Shown: in pieces, positions 38,245 to 47,061 of the stretch
Numbering within the stretch: the stretch's first letter is position 1
Layout: every line of letters starts with the position of its first letter
Assembly: GCA_035645145.1 (NCBI GenBank)
Contig: DASQNC010000071.1
Location: 124,001-188,000 of the forward strand
Source of the DNA: Azospirillaceae bacterium
Lineage (GTDB): Bacteria; Pseudomonadota; Alphaproteobacteria; Azospirillales; Azospirillaceae
DNA length: 64,000 nt
Direction: 5' to 3'
The notes under the pieces: model-generated
What the model saw: only the letters and a program-made list of their open reading frames with translations
The model's database searches: none
Told to the model about the DNA's origin: nothing
Program-made: the position numbers and the translations under genes

Positions 38245-39404
38245 CCGTTTCGCCACGCACCGTCCGTTCGGCGGCTTTGACCGGGCTGATCCTGGCGCTG
38301 CTGGGCGGCTGCTCCGCCACCACGTTCGACACCTTCCCGACCACCGCGCAGGTGGTCGAGCAGGGCGACCTCCTGCACCGCGGGCCGCCGCTGACGTCCA
38401 GCACGTTCCAGGCGGCCGTGGACCAGCGCATTGCGGAACTCGTCGCCCAACCCCTGGATCTGCAATCGGCACTTGAGATCGCGGTGCTGAACCAGCCGCG
38501 GCTGCAGGGCATCTACCTGGCCCAGAACGTCAACTATCCCAGCTTCGTCGAGAAGCTCGCGGCGGCCCGCGCCAGCGATCCGGGCACCTCGGTGGAGTGG
38601 GCCGCGGTCCGTCTCGCCCTGCTTCCCGCCGTCAACCGCATGTCCCGGTACGAATTCGCCGAAGCCTACGCGGGCATCGCGCCGGAGTTCGTGACCACCG
38701 CCGAGCACATCAAGAAGGAATGGTACGCGGCCGTCGCCGCCCACCAGACCGAGGCCATGATGCGGCAGGTGGTCGACGCCCTGCGCGCCCAGGCCGAACT
38801 CGCCAACGAACAGTACCGGTCGGGGACGGTGTCACGGGGCGAACAGGCCAAGCGGCACATCGCCCTGGGGTCGGTGCTCAAGGAGCATGCCGCGGCCAAG
38901 CGCGAACTGGTCGAGGCGCGCGAGGCGCTGGTGCGCCACCTCGGCCTGTGGGGCGACTTGGCCGACATCAAACTGCCCGACCGCCTGCCCGATCTGCCGG
39001 CCGAGGCCGCCAAGCTGGACGGCATCGAGGACTACGCCCTGGCCAACCGCATGGACGTGGTGGCGGCCCGGCACAAGGGTGGCGCCTGGAGCAAGGCCGT
39101 CGCCGCCCGCTCGCAGGCCCGCGAGGCCTATGCGAATTACCTGACCGCCTACGACACCGCCAAGTACCAGCGGGACGTGGTGATGCCGCTGACCCAGGTC
39201 AGCCTGGAATTCGCCCAGCAGGAATACAACGGCATGCTGATCGGCGTGTACGACCTGCTGGCGGAGGTCCAGGAACAGATCGAAGCCGGCAAGGACTACA
39301 TCGAGACGCTGCGCGATTTCTGGACCGCCGAGGCCGAACTCATCAGCGCCCTGGGCGGCAGCCTGCCCGGCCGGTCCGCCTCTTCGAAAGGCTCCCAGTC
39401 ATGA
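38241..39404 (+). CDS. TolC-family outer-membrane lipoprotein of the copper locus
   Basis: The product has 387 residues. A lipobox (LALLGGC) closes the signal peptide, and most of the rest is long amphipathic helices of the outer-membrane efflux family (QPLDLQSALEIAVLNQPRLQ, then RHIALGSVLKEHAAAKRELV and YDLLAEVQEQIEAGKDY). At 387 residues it is shorter than usual TolC/CzcC proteins (about 420-480), so one repeat may be reduced. No RND pump or adaptor is encoded nearby; instead it is coupled by ATGA overlaps to the Met-rich protein upstream and the multicopper oxidase downstream. That arrangement parallels copA-copB loci in which an outer-membrane protein accompanies the oxidase. Confidence 0.87.
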   Translation: MTVSPRTVRSAALTGLILALLGGCSATTFDTFPTTAQVVEQGDLLHRGPPLTSSTFQAAVDQRIAELVAQPLDLQSALEIAVLNQPRLQGIYLAQNVNYPSFVEKLAAARASDPGTSVEWAAVRLALLPAVNRMSRYEFAEAYAGIAPEFVTTAEHIKKEWYAAVAAHQTEAMMRQVVDALRAQAELANEQYRSGTVSRGEQAKRHIALGSVLKEHAAAKRELVEAREALVRHLGLWGDLADIKLPDRLPDLPAEAAKLDGIEDYALANRMDVVAARHKGGAWSKAVAARSQAREAYANYLTAYDTAKYQRDVVMPLTQVSLEFAQQEYNGMLIGVYDLLAEVQEQIEAGKDYIETLRDFWTAEAELISALGGSLPGRSASSKGSQS

Positions 39405-40696
39405 ACCGCCGTCAATTCCTGGCCAGCTCCGGCACCGGCCTGATCGCCGGGGCCGGACTCGTCTCCACCGCCGCCGCCGCGACGCCGGGCGAGGCCCCGC
39501 GGTTCACGTCCCCCGGCACCCGCGCCCCGATCCGTCCGACCGGCGGGCAGGGGTACACGCCGGTGGTCACGCTGAACGGCGGCTCGCTGCCGTGGCGCAT
39601 GAACAACGGGGTGAAGGAGTTCCATCTCGTCGCCGAGCCCGTGAAGCGCGAGGTGGCGCCCGGCATGGAACTCAACCTCTGGGGATACAACGGAAGCTCG
39701 CCGGGGCCGACCATCGAGGCCGTCGAGGGCGACCGCATCCGCATCCTCGTCACCAACAAGCTGCCGGAGCACACCACCGTGCACTGGCACGGCCTGTTCC
39801 TGCCGTCCGGCATGGACGGGGTCGGGGGCCTGACCCAGCCGCACATCAAGCCGGGCCAGACCTTCGTCTACGAGTGGACGCTGCGCCAGAGCGGCACCTT
39901 CATGTACCACCCGCATGCGGACGAGATGGTCCAGATGGCGATGGGCATGATGGGCCTGTTCATCGTACACCCGAAGGACCCCGCGGCCCACCGGGTCGAC
40001 CGCGACTTCGCCTTCCTGCTGGCAAGCTACGACGTCGACCCCGGGACCTACGTCCCGAACACGGCCGAGATGACGGACTTCAACATCTGGACCTTCAACA
40101 GCCGCGTCTTCCCCGGCATCGACCCGTTGGTCGTACGCAAGGGGGACCGGGTCCGGATCCGCGTCGGCAACCTGACCATGACGAACCACCCGATCCACCT
40201 GCACGGGTATGCGTTCACGGTCACCGGGACCGACGGCGGCTGGGTGCCGCCGTCGGCGCGGTGGCCGGAGGTCACGGTCGACGTGCCGGTCGGCGCCATG
40301 CGCGCCATCGAGTTCGTGGCCGACGAGGAGGGCGACTGGGCCCTGCACTGCCACAAGTCGCACCACACAATGGGCGCGATGGGCCACGCGGTCCCGAACA
40401 TGATGGGCGTGCGCCAGCAAAAGGTGACGCCGACCATCTCGAAGCTCCTGCCGGGCTACATGTACATGCCGATGGGCGAGAACGGCATGGCCGAGATGCA
40501 GGACATGCCCGGCATGGGCATGCACCCGCCGGAGAACACGCTGCCCATGATGATGGGCGAGGGGCCGTTCGGCCCGCTGGAGATGGGCGGCATGTTCACG
40601 GTCCTGAAGGTGCGCCGGGATGTGAAGCCCGGCGACTACACCGATCCGGGCTGGTACGCGCATCCGCCGGGCACCGTCGCCTATGAGCGCAAATAG
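39401..40696 (+). CDS. Tat-exported two-domain multicopper oxidase
   Basis: The product has 431 residues. A twin-arginine signal (NRRQFLASS) shows folded export to the periplasm. Domain 1 (about 55-185) carries the trinuclear-site ligands HWHG and YHPH; domain 2 (about 190-335) carries HPIHLHG and HCHKSHHTMGAM, with the type 1 Cys, His and Met ligands. Only two cupredoxin domains are visible, and type 1 ligands lie only in the second, so this looks like a type-B two-domain oxidase that would act as a trimer. The tail is Met-rich (MYMPMGENGMAEMQDMPG). It probably oxidises Cu(I) to the less toxic Cu(II). Confidence 0.93.
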   Translation: MNRRQFLASSGTGLIAGAGLVSTAAAATPGEAPRFTSPGTRAPIRPTGGQGYTPVVTLNGGSLPWRMNNGVKEFHLVAEPVKREVAPGMELNLWGYNGSSPGPTIEAVEGDRIRILVTNKLPEHTTVHWHGLFLPSGMDGVGGLTQPHIKPGQTFVYEWTLRQSGTFMYHPHADEMVQMAMGMMGLFIVHPKDPAAHRVDRDFAFLLASYDVDPGTYVPNTAEMTDFNIWTFNSRVFPGIDPLVVRKGDRVRIRVGNLTMTNHPIHLHGYAFTVTGTDGGWVPPSARWPEVTVDVPVGAMRAIEFVADEEGDWALHCHKSHHTMGAMGHAVPNMMGVRQQKVTPTISKLLPGYMYMPMGENGMAEMQDMPGMGMHPPENTLPMMMGEGPFGPLEMGGMFTVLKVRRDVKPGDYTDPGWYAHPPGTVAYERK

Positions 40697-40698
40697 GG

Positions 40699-40733
40699 AA
40701 AAGGCCCGACCCGTCCGCCGGGTCGGGCCTTTT
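40699..40733 (+). terminator. Rho-independent terminator after the multicopper oxidase
   Basis: AAAAGGCCCGACCCG (40699-40713) pairs perfectly with CGGGTCGGGCCTTTT (40719-40733) over 15 bp around a 5-base loop, immediately after the stop codon and ending in TTTTC. It ends the oxidase operon. Confidence 0.92.
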
Positions 40734-40788
40734 CTTCCTCGACCGGCTCCGGTCTCCGAACCAACCGCACGAGAGAGGGCATCGAGGC

Positions 40789-40979
40789 ATGGGGGCGTTG
40801 GCCCTTGCCGCGTTGCCGGCCCTATCCGCGACCGCGCCCCCGGCCTTGTGGCCGGGGGCGAGAGCGGCGGGCTGGTCTCGAGGTTCCGCAAGCCGGTCCA
40901 AGGGCAACTCGAGTTCGCCTGCCGCCTCCCCGGTCATCTCGAGGCCGGGATGGTCAGAAACGTCGCCTTTACGAAATAG
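40789..40979 (+). pseudogene. Remnant of a cupredoxin gene
   Basis: One frame starting at 40789 encodes a signal-peptide-like MGALALAALPALSATAPP. A different frame ending at 40979 encodes QLEFACRLPGHLEAGM, the type 1 copper-binding loop (C-x4-H-x4-M) and final strand of a plastocyanin-like cupredoxin. The central 70-100 residues of such a protein, including the first His ligand, are missing, and the two parts are out of frame. I read this as an internally deleted copper protein gene left inside the copper block. The C-terminal motif is clear; linking the signal peptide to it is inference. Confidence 0.55.
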
Positions 40980-41085
40980 GTGTGACGATCGGGCGGGGGT
41001 CGTTGGGACTTCCCCCCGGCATCCATCGCCGTTCCATGCGGCCGAGGCATCGCAGACATACCCTGGCTCCGTTTCAGGAATCGTA

Positions 41086-41116
41086 TTGACCTTCCAACCT
41101 CTGGAAGCATCAGAAC
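41086..41116 (+). promoter_or_regulatory. CueR-type promoter/operator before the DUF4396 gene
   Basis: TTGACC (41086-41091) is followed by the dyad GACCTTCC-7-GGAAGCATC (41088-41111; the left half-site is perfect, the right degenerate) and, 19 bases after the -35, by CAGAAC as a possible -10. Architecture matches the sites at 36981 and 41757. Confidence 0.75.
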
Positions 41117-41168
41117 GGTGGCCAGGCTCCAAGGGGCGACGCCCCGGAAAACGGAAGGATCGGGTCCC

Positions 41169-41729
41169 ATGACGACCACGCATTCCAACCATGGCCACGA
41201 CCATGCCCATCACGGCCATGGGCACCACCACCACGGGCATCAACAAAACGGGTCTCAGCATCATGGGCCGCACCAGATGCAGGCCGCCCCGCTGAACCGG
41301 GTCGCATTCCAGGCGACGCTGCACTGCATGGCAGGCTGTGCGATCGGCGAGGTCGCCGGCATGGTCATCGGAACGTCGCTGGGCATGGGCATGTGGCAGA
41401 CGGTGGCCCTGGCCGTCACGCTGGCGTTCATCACCGGCTTCGGCCTGACCATGCGTCCGTTGCTGAAGGGCGGCATCCCGTTCCGGCAGGCCCTCGGCAT
41501 CGCGTTCGCCGCGGACTTCATTTCGGTCACGGTGATGGAGATCGTCGACAATGCCGTGATGATGCTGATCCCCGGCGCCATGCATGCCGGCCCGACCACG
41601 CTCTTCTTCTGGGTCAGCATGGCCATCGCGCTCGCCATCGCGGTTGTCGTCGCGTTCCCGGTGAACCGTTGGCTGATCATGCGGGGCAAGGGCCACGCGG
41701 TCGTCCATGCCCACCACGGGCATCACTGA
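41169..41729 (+). CDS. DUF4396 membrane protein with His-rich termini
   Basis: The product has 186 residues. The first 37 residues contain a dense His cluster (HGHDHAHHGHGHHHHGH), and the last residues again read HAHHGHH. Between them are four hydrophobic helices of the DUF4396 family, with LHCMAGCAIGEVAGMVIG (two Cys and a Glu in the first helix), MVIGTSLGMGM, FAADFISVTVMEIVDN and an SMAIALAIAVVVAFPVN helix. It should lie in the inner membrane. The family has no proven function; the CueR-type site directly upstream puts it in the copper response, where it may bind or move Cu or another metal. Confidence 0.88.
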   Translation: MTTTHSNHGHDHAHHGHGHHHHGHQQNGSQHHGPHQMQAAPLNRVAFQATLHCMAGCAIGEVAGMVIGTSLGMGMWQTVALAVTLAFITGFGLTMRPLLKGGIPFRQALGIAFAADFISVTVMEIVDNAVMMLIPGAMHAGPTTLFFWVSMAIALAIAVVVAFPVNRWLIMRGKGHAVVHAHHGHH

Positions 41730-41756
41730 CCCCTTCCGGGCGGGCACGAAAAGCCC

Positions 41757-41787
41757 TTGACCTTCCTATTGTTGGAAGGTCGATCCA
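41757..41787 (+). promoter_or_regulatory. CueR-type promoter/operator before copA
   Basis: TTGACC (41757-41762) and a perfect dyad GACCTTCC-TATTGTT-GGAAGGTC (41759-41781) give the 19-base spacer used by CueR, followed by GATCCA as -10. It is nearly identical in layout to the E. coli copA CueR box and lies about 30 bases before the copA start codon, leaving a very short leader. Confidence 0.9.
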
Positions 41788-41817
41788 TGGGGCAACTTGA
41801 GGCAACAGGAACTGATC

Positions 41818-44259
41818 ATGGTCACCGCAGCCGTACAGGAACGGGACGCGCCGTCCGCGAAGGCGGCCTCCGAAATGGACATCGGGATCGGCGGCATGAC
41901 GTGCGCTTCCTGCGTGGCGCGCGTCGAGAAGGCGATCCGCAAGGTGCCGGGGGTGACGGACGTGTCCGTGAACCTGGCCACCGAGAAGGCGCGCGTCGCA
42001 TTCGCGGACCCGGTTCCGAACACCCAGGACGTCATCGCCGCCATCAGCGGCGCCGGGTACGAGCCCGCGACGACCGCCGTGGACCTGCGGGTCGAGGGCA
42101 TGACCTGCGCGTCCTGCGTCGGCCGTGTTGAAAAGGCTTTGAAAAAGGTTCCCGGCGTCGCCGAGGCCGCGGTCAATCTGGCGACCGAACGCGCCCACGT
42201 CGTGGGCCACGGCATCGACCCGGCATCGCTGGTCGCGGCCGTGGAGAAGGCCGGCTACCAGGCCTCCCCGGTCACCGCGGACCAGACCGCCAAGCAGGCG
42301 GCGGACGAGGGGCCGGAGCGCAGCCGCCGCGAACTGCGGCATGTGCTGATCGGTGCGGCGCTGTCGCTGCCGCTGGTCATCGGCATGATCGGCGACATGC
42401 TCGGCTACGACATCATGCCGCCGGGCTGGCTGCAACTGGTGCTCGCCACGCCGGTTCAGTTCTGGCTGGGCGCGCGTTTCTACAAGGCGGCCTGGAAGGC
42501 GGTGCGGGCCGGCGCCGGCAACATGGACCTGCTGGTCGCCATCGGGACCACGGCCGCCTGGGGTCTCAGCGTCCACATGCTGATGAACTCGCACCCCGGA
42601 CACATGCCGCACCTGTATTTCGAAGGGTCGGCGGTCCTGATCACCTTCGTGTTGCTTGGCAAGTGGCTGGAAACCCGCGCCAAGGGGCAGACGGCCGCGG
42701 CCATCCGGGCGTTGATGAACCTGCGTCCCGAAACCGCCCGCGTGCGCCGGGACGGCGCCGAGGTTTCGGTGCCCGTCGACCAGGTCCGGCGCGGCGACTT
42801 CGTGCTCGTCCGCCCGGGCGAGCGGGTGCCGGTGGACGGCGTGGTGGTCGAGGGGGCCGGCAGCGTCGACGAGTCCATGCTGACGGGTGAGCCGCTGCCG
42901 GTGGAAAAGGCCGTCGGCGCGGCTGTGACCGGCGGCTCCATCAACGTCGACGGCCTGCTGGTGGTCGAGACCACCGCGGTCGGCACCGAGACCATGCTTT
43001 CGAAGATCGTGCGTCTGGTCGAAGGGGCGCAGGCGTCCAAGGCGCCCATCCAGCGCACCGTGGACAAGGTCAGCGCGGTCTTCGTCCCCATCGTCCTGCT
43101 GATCGCACTGGCCACCCTGGCCGTGTGGTGGTTCGTGGCGGACGACATGGAGACCGCCATCGTCACGGCGGTGTCGGTCCTGGTCATCGCCTGCCCGTGC
43201 GCCCTCGGCCTCGCCACGCCCACCTCGATCATGGTCGGGACCGGCGCCGCCGCGAAGCACGGCATCCTGATCAAGGACGCGGAAGCCCTGGAGCGGGCCC
43301 ACGCGGTCACGACCGTCGCCTTCGACAAGACCGGCACGCTGACGGTCGGCAAGCCGCAGGTCACCGACATCGTCCCCGCCGCCGGACCGACCGAGGCGGA
43401 GCTGCTGCGCATTGCGGCCACCCTCCAGCAGGGCAGCGAGCATCCGCTGGCGCACGCCGTCCTGGCCCGCGCCGGTGACGACGGGGTCGCCCCGGCCACC
43501 CTGTCGGATTTCAAGGCCCTGGCGGGACGCGGCGTGTCCGGCACGGTGGATGGCAGGTCGGTGCAGTTCGGCGCCAAGCGGCTCATGGCCGAGAGCGGGA
43601 TCGCCATTGCGGATCTCGAAGCCAAGGCGGCGGAACTGGAGGCGTCCGGGCGGACCGTCTCCTGGCTGGCGGAAGTCGCGCCGGACCGGCGGGTGCTGGG
43701 TCTGGTCGCGTTCGGCGACACCATCAAGGAAAGCGCGCGCGAGGCCGTGCGTGGGCTGCATGCCCAGGGCATCGAGACCGTGATGGTGACCGGCGACAGC
43801 CGAGGCGCCGCGAATGCGGTCGCCAAGGAACTCGGCATCGACCGCGTGTTCGCCGAGGTGCTTCCCGGCGACAAGGCCGACGTCGTCGCGACCCTGAAGC
43901 GCGAAGGCAAGGTGGTCGCCATGGTCGGCGACGGCATCAACGACGCCCCGGCGCTCGCCGCCGCCGACGTCGGCATCGCCATGGCGACCGGCACCGATGT
44001 TGCCATGCACACCGCCGGCGTCACCCTGATGCGCGGCGATCCCGTGCTGGTCTCCGGCTCCGTGGACGTGTCGCGGCGCACCTACGCGAAAATCAAGCAG
44101 GGCCTGTTCTGGGCCTTCGCCTACAATGTGATCGGCATTCCGCTGGCCGCGCTCGGCTATCTGAGCCCCGTCCTCGCGGGCGGCGCCATGGCACTGAGTT
44201 CGGTCAGCGTGGTCCTGAATGCACTGACGCTCCGGGGCTGGAAGCCCCGGGGCAACTGA
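41818..44259 (+). CDS. copA: Copper-exporting P1B-type ATPase CopA
   Basis: The product has 813 residues from ATG 41818 (AGGA 9 bases upstream). Two N-terminal HMA domains carry GMTCASC at about residues 27 and 94. P1B features are the membrane CPC motif (about 459-461), phosphorylation site DKTGT (about 503), a TGE motif in the actuator (SMLTGEPLP), the SEHPLA nucleotide motif and GDGINDAP (about 703). The last helices carry YN (FAYNVIG) and M-x-x-S-S, as in Cu(I) ATPases. It pumps Cu(I) from cytosol to periplasm, where the multicopper oxidase can oxidise it. cueR follows 14 bases later. Confidence 0.97.
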   Translation: MVTAAVQERDAPSAKAASEMDIGIGGMTCASCVARVEKAIRKVPGVTDVSVNLATEKARVAFADPVPNTQDVIAAISGAGYEPATTAVDLRVEGMTCASCVGRVEKALKKVPGVAEAAVNLATERAHVVGHGIDPASLVAAVEKAGYQASPVTADQTAKQAADEGPERSRRELRHVLIGAALSLPLVIGMIGDMLGYDIMPPGWLQLVLATPVQFWLGARFYKAAWKAVRAGAGNMDLLVAIGTTAAWGLSVHMLMNSHPGHMPHLYFEGSAVLITFVLLGKWLETRAKGQTAAAIRALMNLRPETARVRRDGAEVSVPVDQVRRGDFVLVRPGERVPVDGVVVEGAGSVDESMLTGEPLPVEKAVGAAVTGGSINVDGLLVVETTAVGTETMLSKIVRLVEGAQASKAPIQRTVDKVSAVFVPIVLLIALATLAVWWFVADDMETAIVTAVSVLVIACPCALGLATPTSIMVGTGAAAKHGILIKDAEALERAHAVTTVAFDKTGTLTVGKPQVTDIVPAAGPTEAELLRIAATLQQGSEHPLAHAVLARAGDDGVAPATLSDFKALAGRGVSGTVDGRSVQFGAKRLMAESGIAIADLEAKAAELEASGRTVSWLAEVAPDRRVLGLVAFGDTIKESAREAVRGLHAQGIETVMVTGDSRGAANAVAKELGIDRVFAEVLPGDKADVVATLKREGKVVAMVGDGINDAPALAAADVGIAMATGTDVAMHTAGVTLMRGDPVLVSGSVDVSRRTYAKIKQGLFWAFAYNVIGIPLAALGYLSPVLAGGAMALSSVSVVLNALTLRGWKPRGN

Positions 44260-44273
44260 CCACGGAGGGGGCC

Positions 44274-44723
44274 ATGAACATCGGGCAGGCCGCGAAGGCG
44301 TCCGGCGTGAGCGCCAAGCTCATCCGCTACTACGAGAGCATCGGGCTGATCCCCGAGGCGGGCCGGACCGCTTCGGGCTACCGGGTCTACACGCAGCAGG
44401 AGGTGAACATCCTGCGTTTCGTGAAGCGGGCGCGGACGCTCGGCTTCAGCATCGAACGCATCCAGCACCTTGTGGGCCTGTGGCGGGACAAGCAGCGGGC
44501 CAGCGCCGAGGTGAAGCGGATCGCCCTGGAGCACGTGGCCGAGCTTCAGGCGAAGATCGCCGAAATGAAGTCGATGAGCGACACCCTCCAGGAGCTCGCC
44601 GAGGCTTGCCACGGCGACCATCGGCCGGATTGTCCGATCCTGCGGGATCTTGAAAGCCCGTCCCACAAGGTCGAGGATCATTGCCATCCGGCCGCCAGGC
44701 CGAAACTCGCCGCCACCGCTTAG
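44274..44723 (+). CDS. cueR: CueR, MerR-family copper-responsive activator
   Basis: The product has 149 residues. The winged-helix DNA-binding part starts MNIGQAAKASGVSAKLIRYYE and contains ASGYRVYTQQEV; a dimerisation helix follows (about 80-118). The metal loop has two Cys separated by seven residues (C-HGDHRPD-C), the CueR/HmrR signature for Cu(I)/Ag(I)/Au(I). A further His/Cys pair near the C-terminus (EDHCHP) is an extra. It is the obvious regulator for the three dyads at 36981, 41086 and 41757. GGAGG precedes the start; it is transcribed with copA. Confidence 0.95.
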   Translation: MNIGQAAKASGVSAKLIRYYESIGLIPEAGRTASGYRVYTQQEVNILRFVKRARTLGFSIERIQHLVGLWRDKQRASAEVKRIALEHVAELQAKIAEMKSMSDTLQELAEACHGDHRPDCPILRDLESPSHKVEDHCHPAARPKLAATA

Positions 44724-44825
44724 GAGCGAAGGCCCCCCGTCGGTGCGCGAGCGCGCACGCCGGCCCGCAATCCTCGGCCGCTCGGCGGGTTGGGGAAGCC
44801 GGACATCCGGGCAGGGAGCAATGGC

Positions 44826-45101
44826 ATGACCGATCCGATCACCGACAACCAGGCACGCAGCCGTTACGAGCTGGAGGCCGGCGGCGAGGTCGCCTTCGCC
44901 ACGTACCAGCGCGACGGCGCCACCGTCTACATCCGCCACGTCGAGGCCCCGCCGGCGTTGCGCGGCACCGGTGCCGCCGGCCGGCTGATGGAAGGCATCA
45001 TGCAGGCCGCACGCCGTGACGGATTGAAGATCGTGCCGATCTGCAGCTATGCGGCTGCCTGGATGCGCCGCCACGGCGAATACGCGGACCTGCGCGGCTG
45101 A
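44826..45101 (+). CDS. Small GNAT-like N-acetyltransferase (YjdJ/COG2388 type)
   Basis: The product has 91 residues. It matches the short GNAT family: RYELEAGGEVAFATYQRDG, a VEAPPALRGTGAAGRLMEG acetyl-CoA loop (R/G-x-x-G-x-G/A type) and the closing VPICSYAAAWMRRHGEY. These proteins have half the size of usual GNAT enzymes and unknown acceptors. The ATG at 44826 follows GGGAG. It is separate from cueR by about 100 bases and not obviously copper-related. Confidence 0.92.
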   Translation: MTDPITDNQARSRYELEAGGEVAFATYQRDGATVYIRHVEAPPALRGTGAAGRLMEGIMQAARRDGLKIVPICSYAAAWMRRHGEYADLRG

Positions 45102-45127
45102 CCCGTGCCTGGTCGCCCGGGCCGCCT

Positions 45128-45727
45128 TCAGCCGTCCTTGGCGCCGGCTCCGGCACTCCGGCCCAGGATGTTGCTGCCGCGCGGATCGGCGACGGCCTCG
45201 TCGTAGCCGGCTTCGGTGGACGTCCGCGGCTGCTGCCGGATGCGCAGGTTGTTCTGCACATGGGTCACGCCCGACACGGAATGGGCGATGTCCTCGGCCC
45301 GCCGCTTGGCTTCACGGCTGTCCGCGCTGCCATACAGCGTGACCTCGCCGCCCGAGACCTGCACCGTCATGGCCGACGCGTCCAAATGGGGGTCGTCGGT
45401 CAAGCGGTCGTGCAGATCCTCCGAAATCCGCGCGTCCGACCGCCGGTAACCCTGCGGGCCGCGACCACGGTGGTCGGTGCCCCCGCCGATGCCGCCGGCC
45501 GGTCCGCGCGCGACATCCGCACCCTGCCCGCCGGGGGCGCCGAAGAAGCCGCGTGTTCGGCCCGTGGCGCCGCTGCCGCCCCGGACCGGCTCGGTCGGCT
45601 GGTAGTGGGCGCCATCGTCGCCGCGTCCGTAGTCGCCCCGCAAATAGTCCTGGCGGTCGTAGGCCGCGCGCTCGAAGTGGCGGCCCTCCATGTCCCGGCG
45701 GCGTGTGCGGGTCAGATCGTCCGGCAT
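45128..45727 (-). CDS. BON-domain protein
   Basis: The product has 199 residues. Residues about 105-175 form a BON domain (RISEDLHDRLTDD, then VSGGEVTLYGSADSREAKRRAED and GVTHVQNNLRI). The long N-terminus is charged, Arg/Asp/Gly-rich and disordered-looking, with no signal peptide. BON domains bind phospholipid or stabilise envelope and pore proteins; here a cytosolic or membrane-surface stress role is only a guess. GAGGAAG precedes the ATG. The gene ends 26 bases from the convergent GNAT gene. Confidence 0.9.
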   Translation of the reverse strand: MPDDLTRTRRRDMEGRHFERAAYDRQDYLRGDYGRGDDGAHYQPTEPVRGGSGATGRTRGFFGAPGGQGADVARGPAGGIGGGTDHRGRGPQGYRRSDARISEDLHDRLTDDPHLDASAMTVQVSGGEVTLYGSADSREAKRRAEDIAHSVSGVTHVQNNLRIRQQPRTSTEAGYDEAVADPRGSNILGRSAGAGAKDG

Positions 45728-45858
45728 GGGCTTCCTCGTGTCCGGTGTGGGAAAGCCTGTCCAACATCCGCCGCACGGGGGGGTTCCGGAACGTCGGCCG
45801 GGCCCGCCGGTTGTGCGGGCAGCCGCGGGACCCGCGGCCAACGGGGGGAGCTCGACGC

Positions 45859-47034
45859 ATGAGATGGGCCGGCGTTATCGCCTTGGCGTTCCTGGCGGCG
45901 TTGCCATTGGGAGCCTGCCAGACGGCTTCGGCGCAGGACCGCGCATCCAATGCCCAGACCGCCGGGGCCCGGACCATCGACACCGAGGCCGGCCGGGTCC
46001 GCGTGGAGACGCTTGCCGGCGGCCTGGACCACCCGTGGGCACTGGCCTTCCTTCCGGACGGGCGGATGCTGGTCACCGAACGGCCGGGACGCCTGCGCCT
46101 GGTCTCGGCCGACGGCCGCCCGTCGGAACCGCTGTCCGGTGTACCGCCGGTTCAGGCCGGGCGGCAGGGCGGCCTGCTCGACGTGGCGCTTCCGCCCGAC
46201 TTCGCGTCCAGCCGCCTCGTGTACCTGGCCTATTCCGAACCGGGCGAGGGCGGGGCGGGCACCGCCGTGGCGCGGGGCCGGCTCGGCGACCGTGGATTGG
46301 AGGATGTCCGGGTCGTCTTCCGGCAGTTGCCGAAGGTGGACGGGGGCCTGCATTTCGGCGCGCGTCTGGCCTTCGCCCCTGATGGCAAGCTGTTCGTGAC
46401 GCTTGGCGAGCGGTTCAAGTTCGATCCGGCCCAGGATCTCTCCAACCACCTCGGCAAGATCGTGCGCATCAACCCGGACGGGTCGGTGCCGCCCGACAAC
46501 CCATTCGTGAACCGGCCGGGTGCCCGGCCCGAAATCTGGTCCTACGGGCACCGCAACCCGCAAGGGGCCGCCATCCACCCGGACACCGGCGAATTGTGGG
46601 AAAGCGAGTACGGCCCGCGCGGCGGCGACGAGATCAACATCCCCCTGGCCGGCGGCAACCACGGTTGGCCGTTGGTCAGTTGGGGCCGGCACTACGACGG
46701 CCGGGACATCCCCGATCCGCCGACCCGGCCCGACCTCGTCCCGTCCATCCACCATTGGACCCCGGTGGTCTCCCCGTCGGGGATCGCGTTCTACACCGCC
46801 GACGCATTCCCGGCCTGGCGCGGCGACCTGTTGGTCGCCGGTCTCACGACCGAGGGCGTGGTGAGGTTGACGCTGGACGGCCGGCGGGTTGTCGGCGAGG
46901 AACGCATCGGCCTCGGGACGCGCATCCGCGACGTGCGGCAGGGGCCGGACGGCGCCGTCTACGCGCTGACCGACGAGACCAATGGCCGGATCCTGCGCCT
47001 GTCGCCCGAAGGGGACGGCTGGGCCAGCCGGTGA
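45859..47034 (+). CDS. PQQ-type glucose/sorbosone dehydrogenase-like lipoprotein
   Basis: The product has 391 residues. A lipobox (LPLGAC) ends the signal peptide, so it is an anchored periplasmic lipoprotein. The rest is a six-bladed beta propeller of the soluble glucose dehydrogenase/Asd family: GLDHPWALAFLPDGRMLVTER, GGLLDVALPPDF, LHFGARLAFAPDGKLFVTLG, YGHRNPQGAAIHP and ESEYGPRGGDEIN. The active-site His (in GGLHFGAR) and the RNPQG motif are kept. It probably oxidises an aldose or related sugar with PQQ and calcium. Convergent with thiQ, 27 bases apart. Confidence 0.92.
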   Translation: MRWAGVIALAFLAALPLGACQTASAQDRASNAQTAGARTIDTEAGRVRVETLAGGLDHPWALAFLPDGRMLVTERPGRLRLVSADGRPSEPLSGVPPVQAGRQGGLLDVALPPDFASSRLVYLAYSEPGEGGAGTAVARGRLGDRGLEDVRVVFRQLPKVDGGLHFGARLAFAPDGKLFVTLGERFKFDPAQDLSNHLGKIVRINPDGSVPPDNPFVNRPGARPEIWSYGHRNPQGAAIHPDTGELWESEYGPRGGDEINIPLAGGNHGWPLVSWGRHYDGRDIPDPPTRPDLVPSIHHWTPVVSPSGIAFYTADAFPAWRGDLLVAGLTTEGVVRLTLDGRRVVGEERIGLGTRIRDVRQGPDGAVYALTDETNGRILRLSPEGDGWASR

Positions 47035-47061
47035 GACCACGCACCCCCTCGGAGCCGGGGT

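Noticed and set aside
32796-44723. The metal-resistance block as a mobile island
   Set aside because: No integrase, transposase, flanking tRNA or direct repeats are visible, and base composition matches the surroundings by eye.
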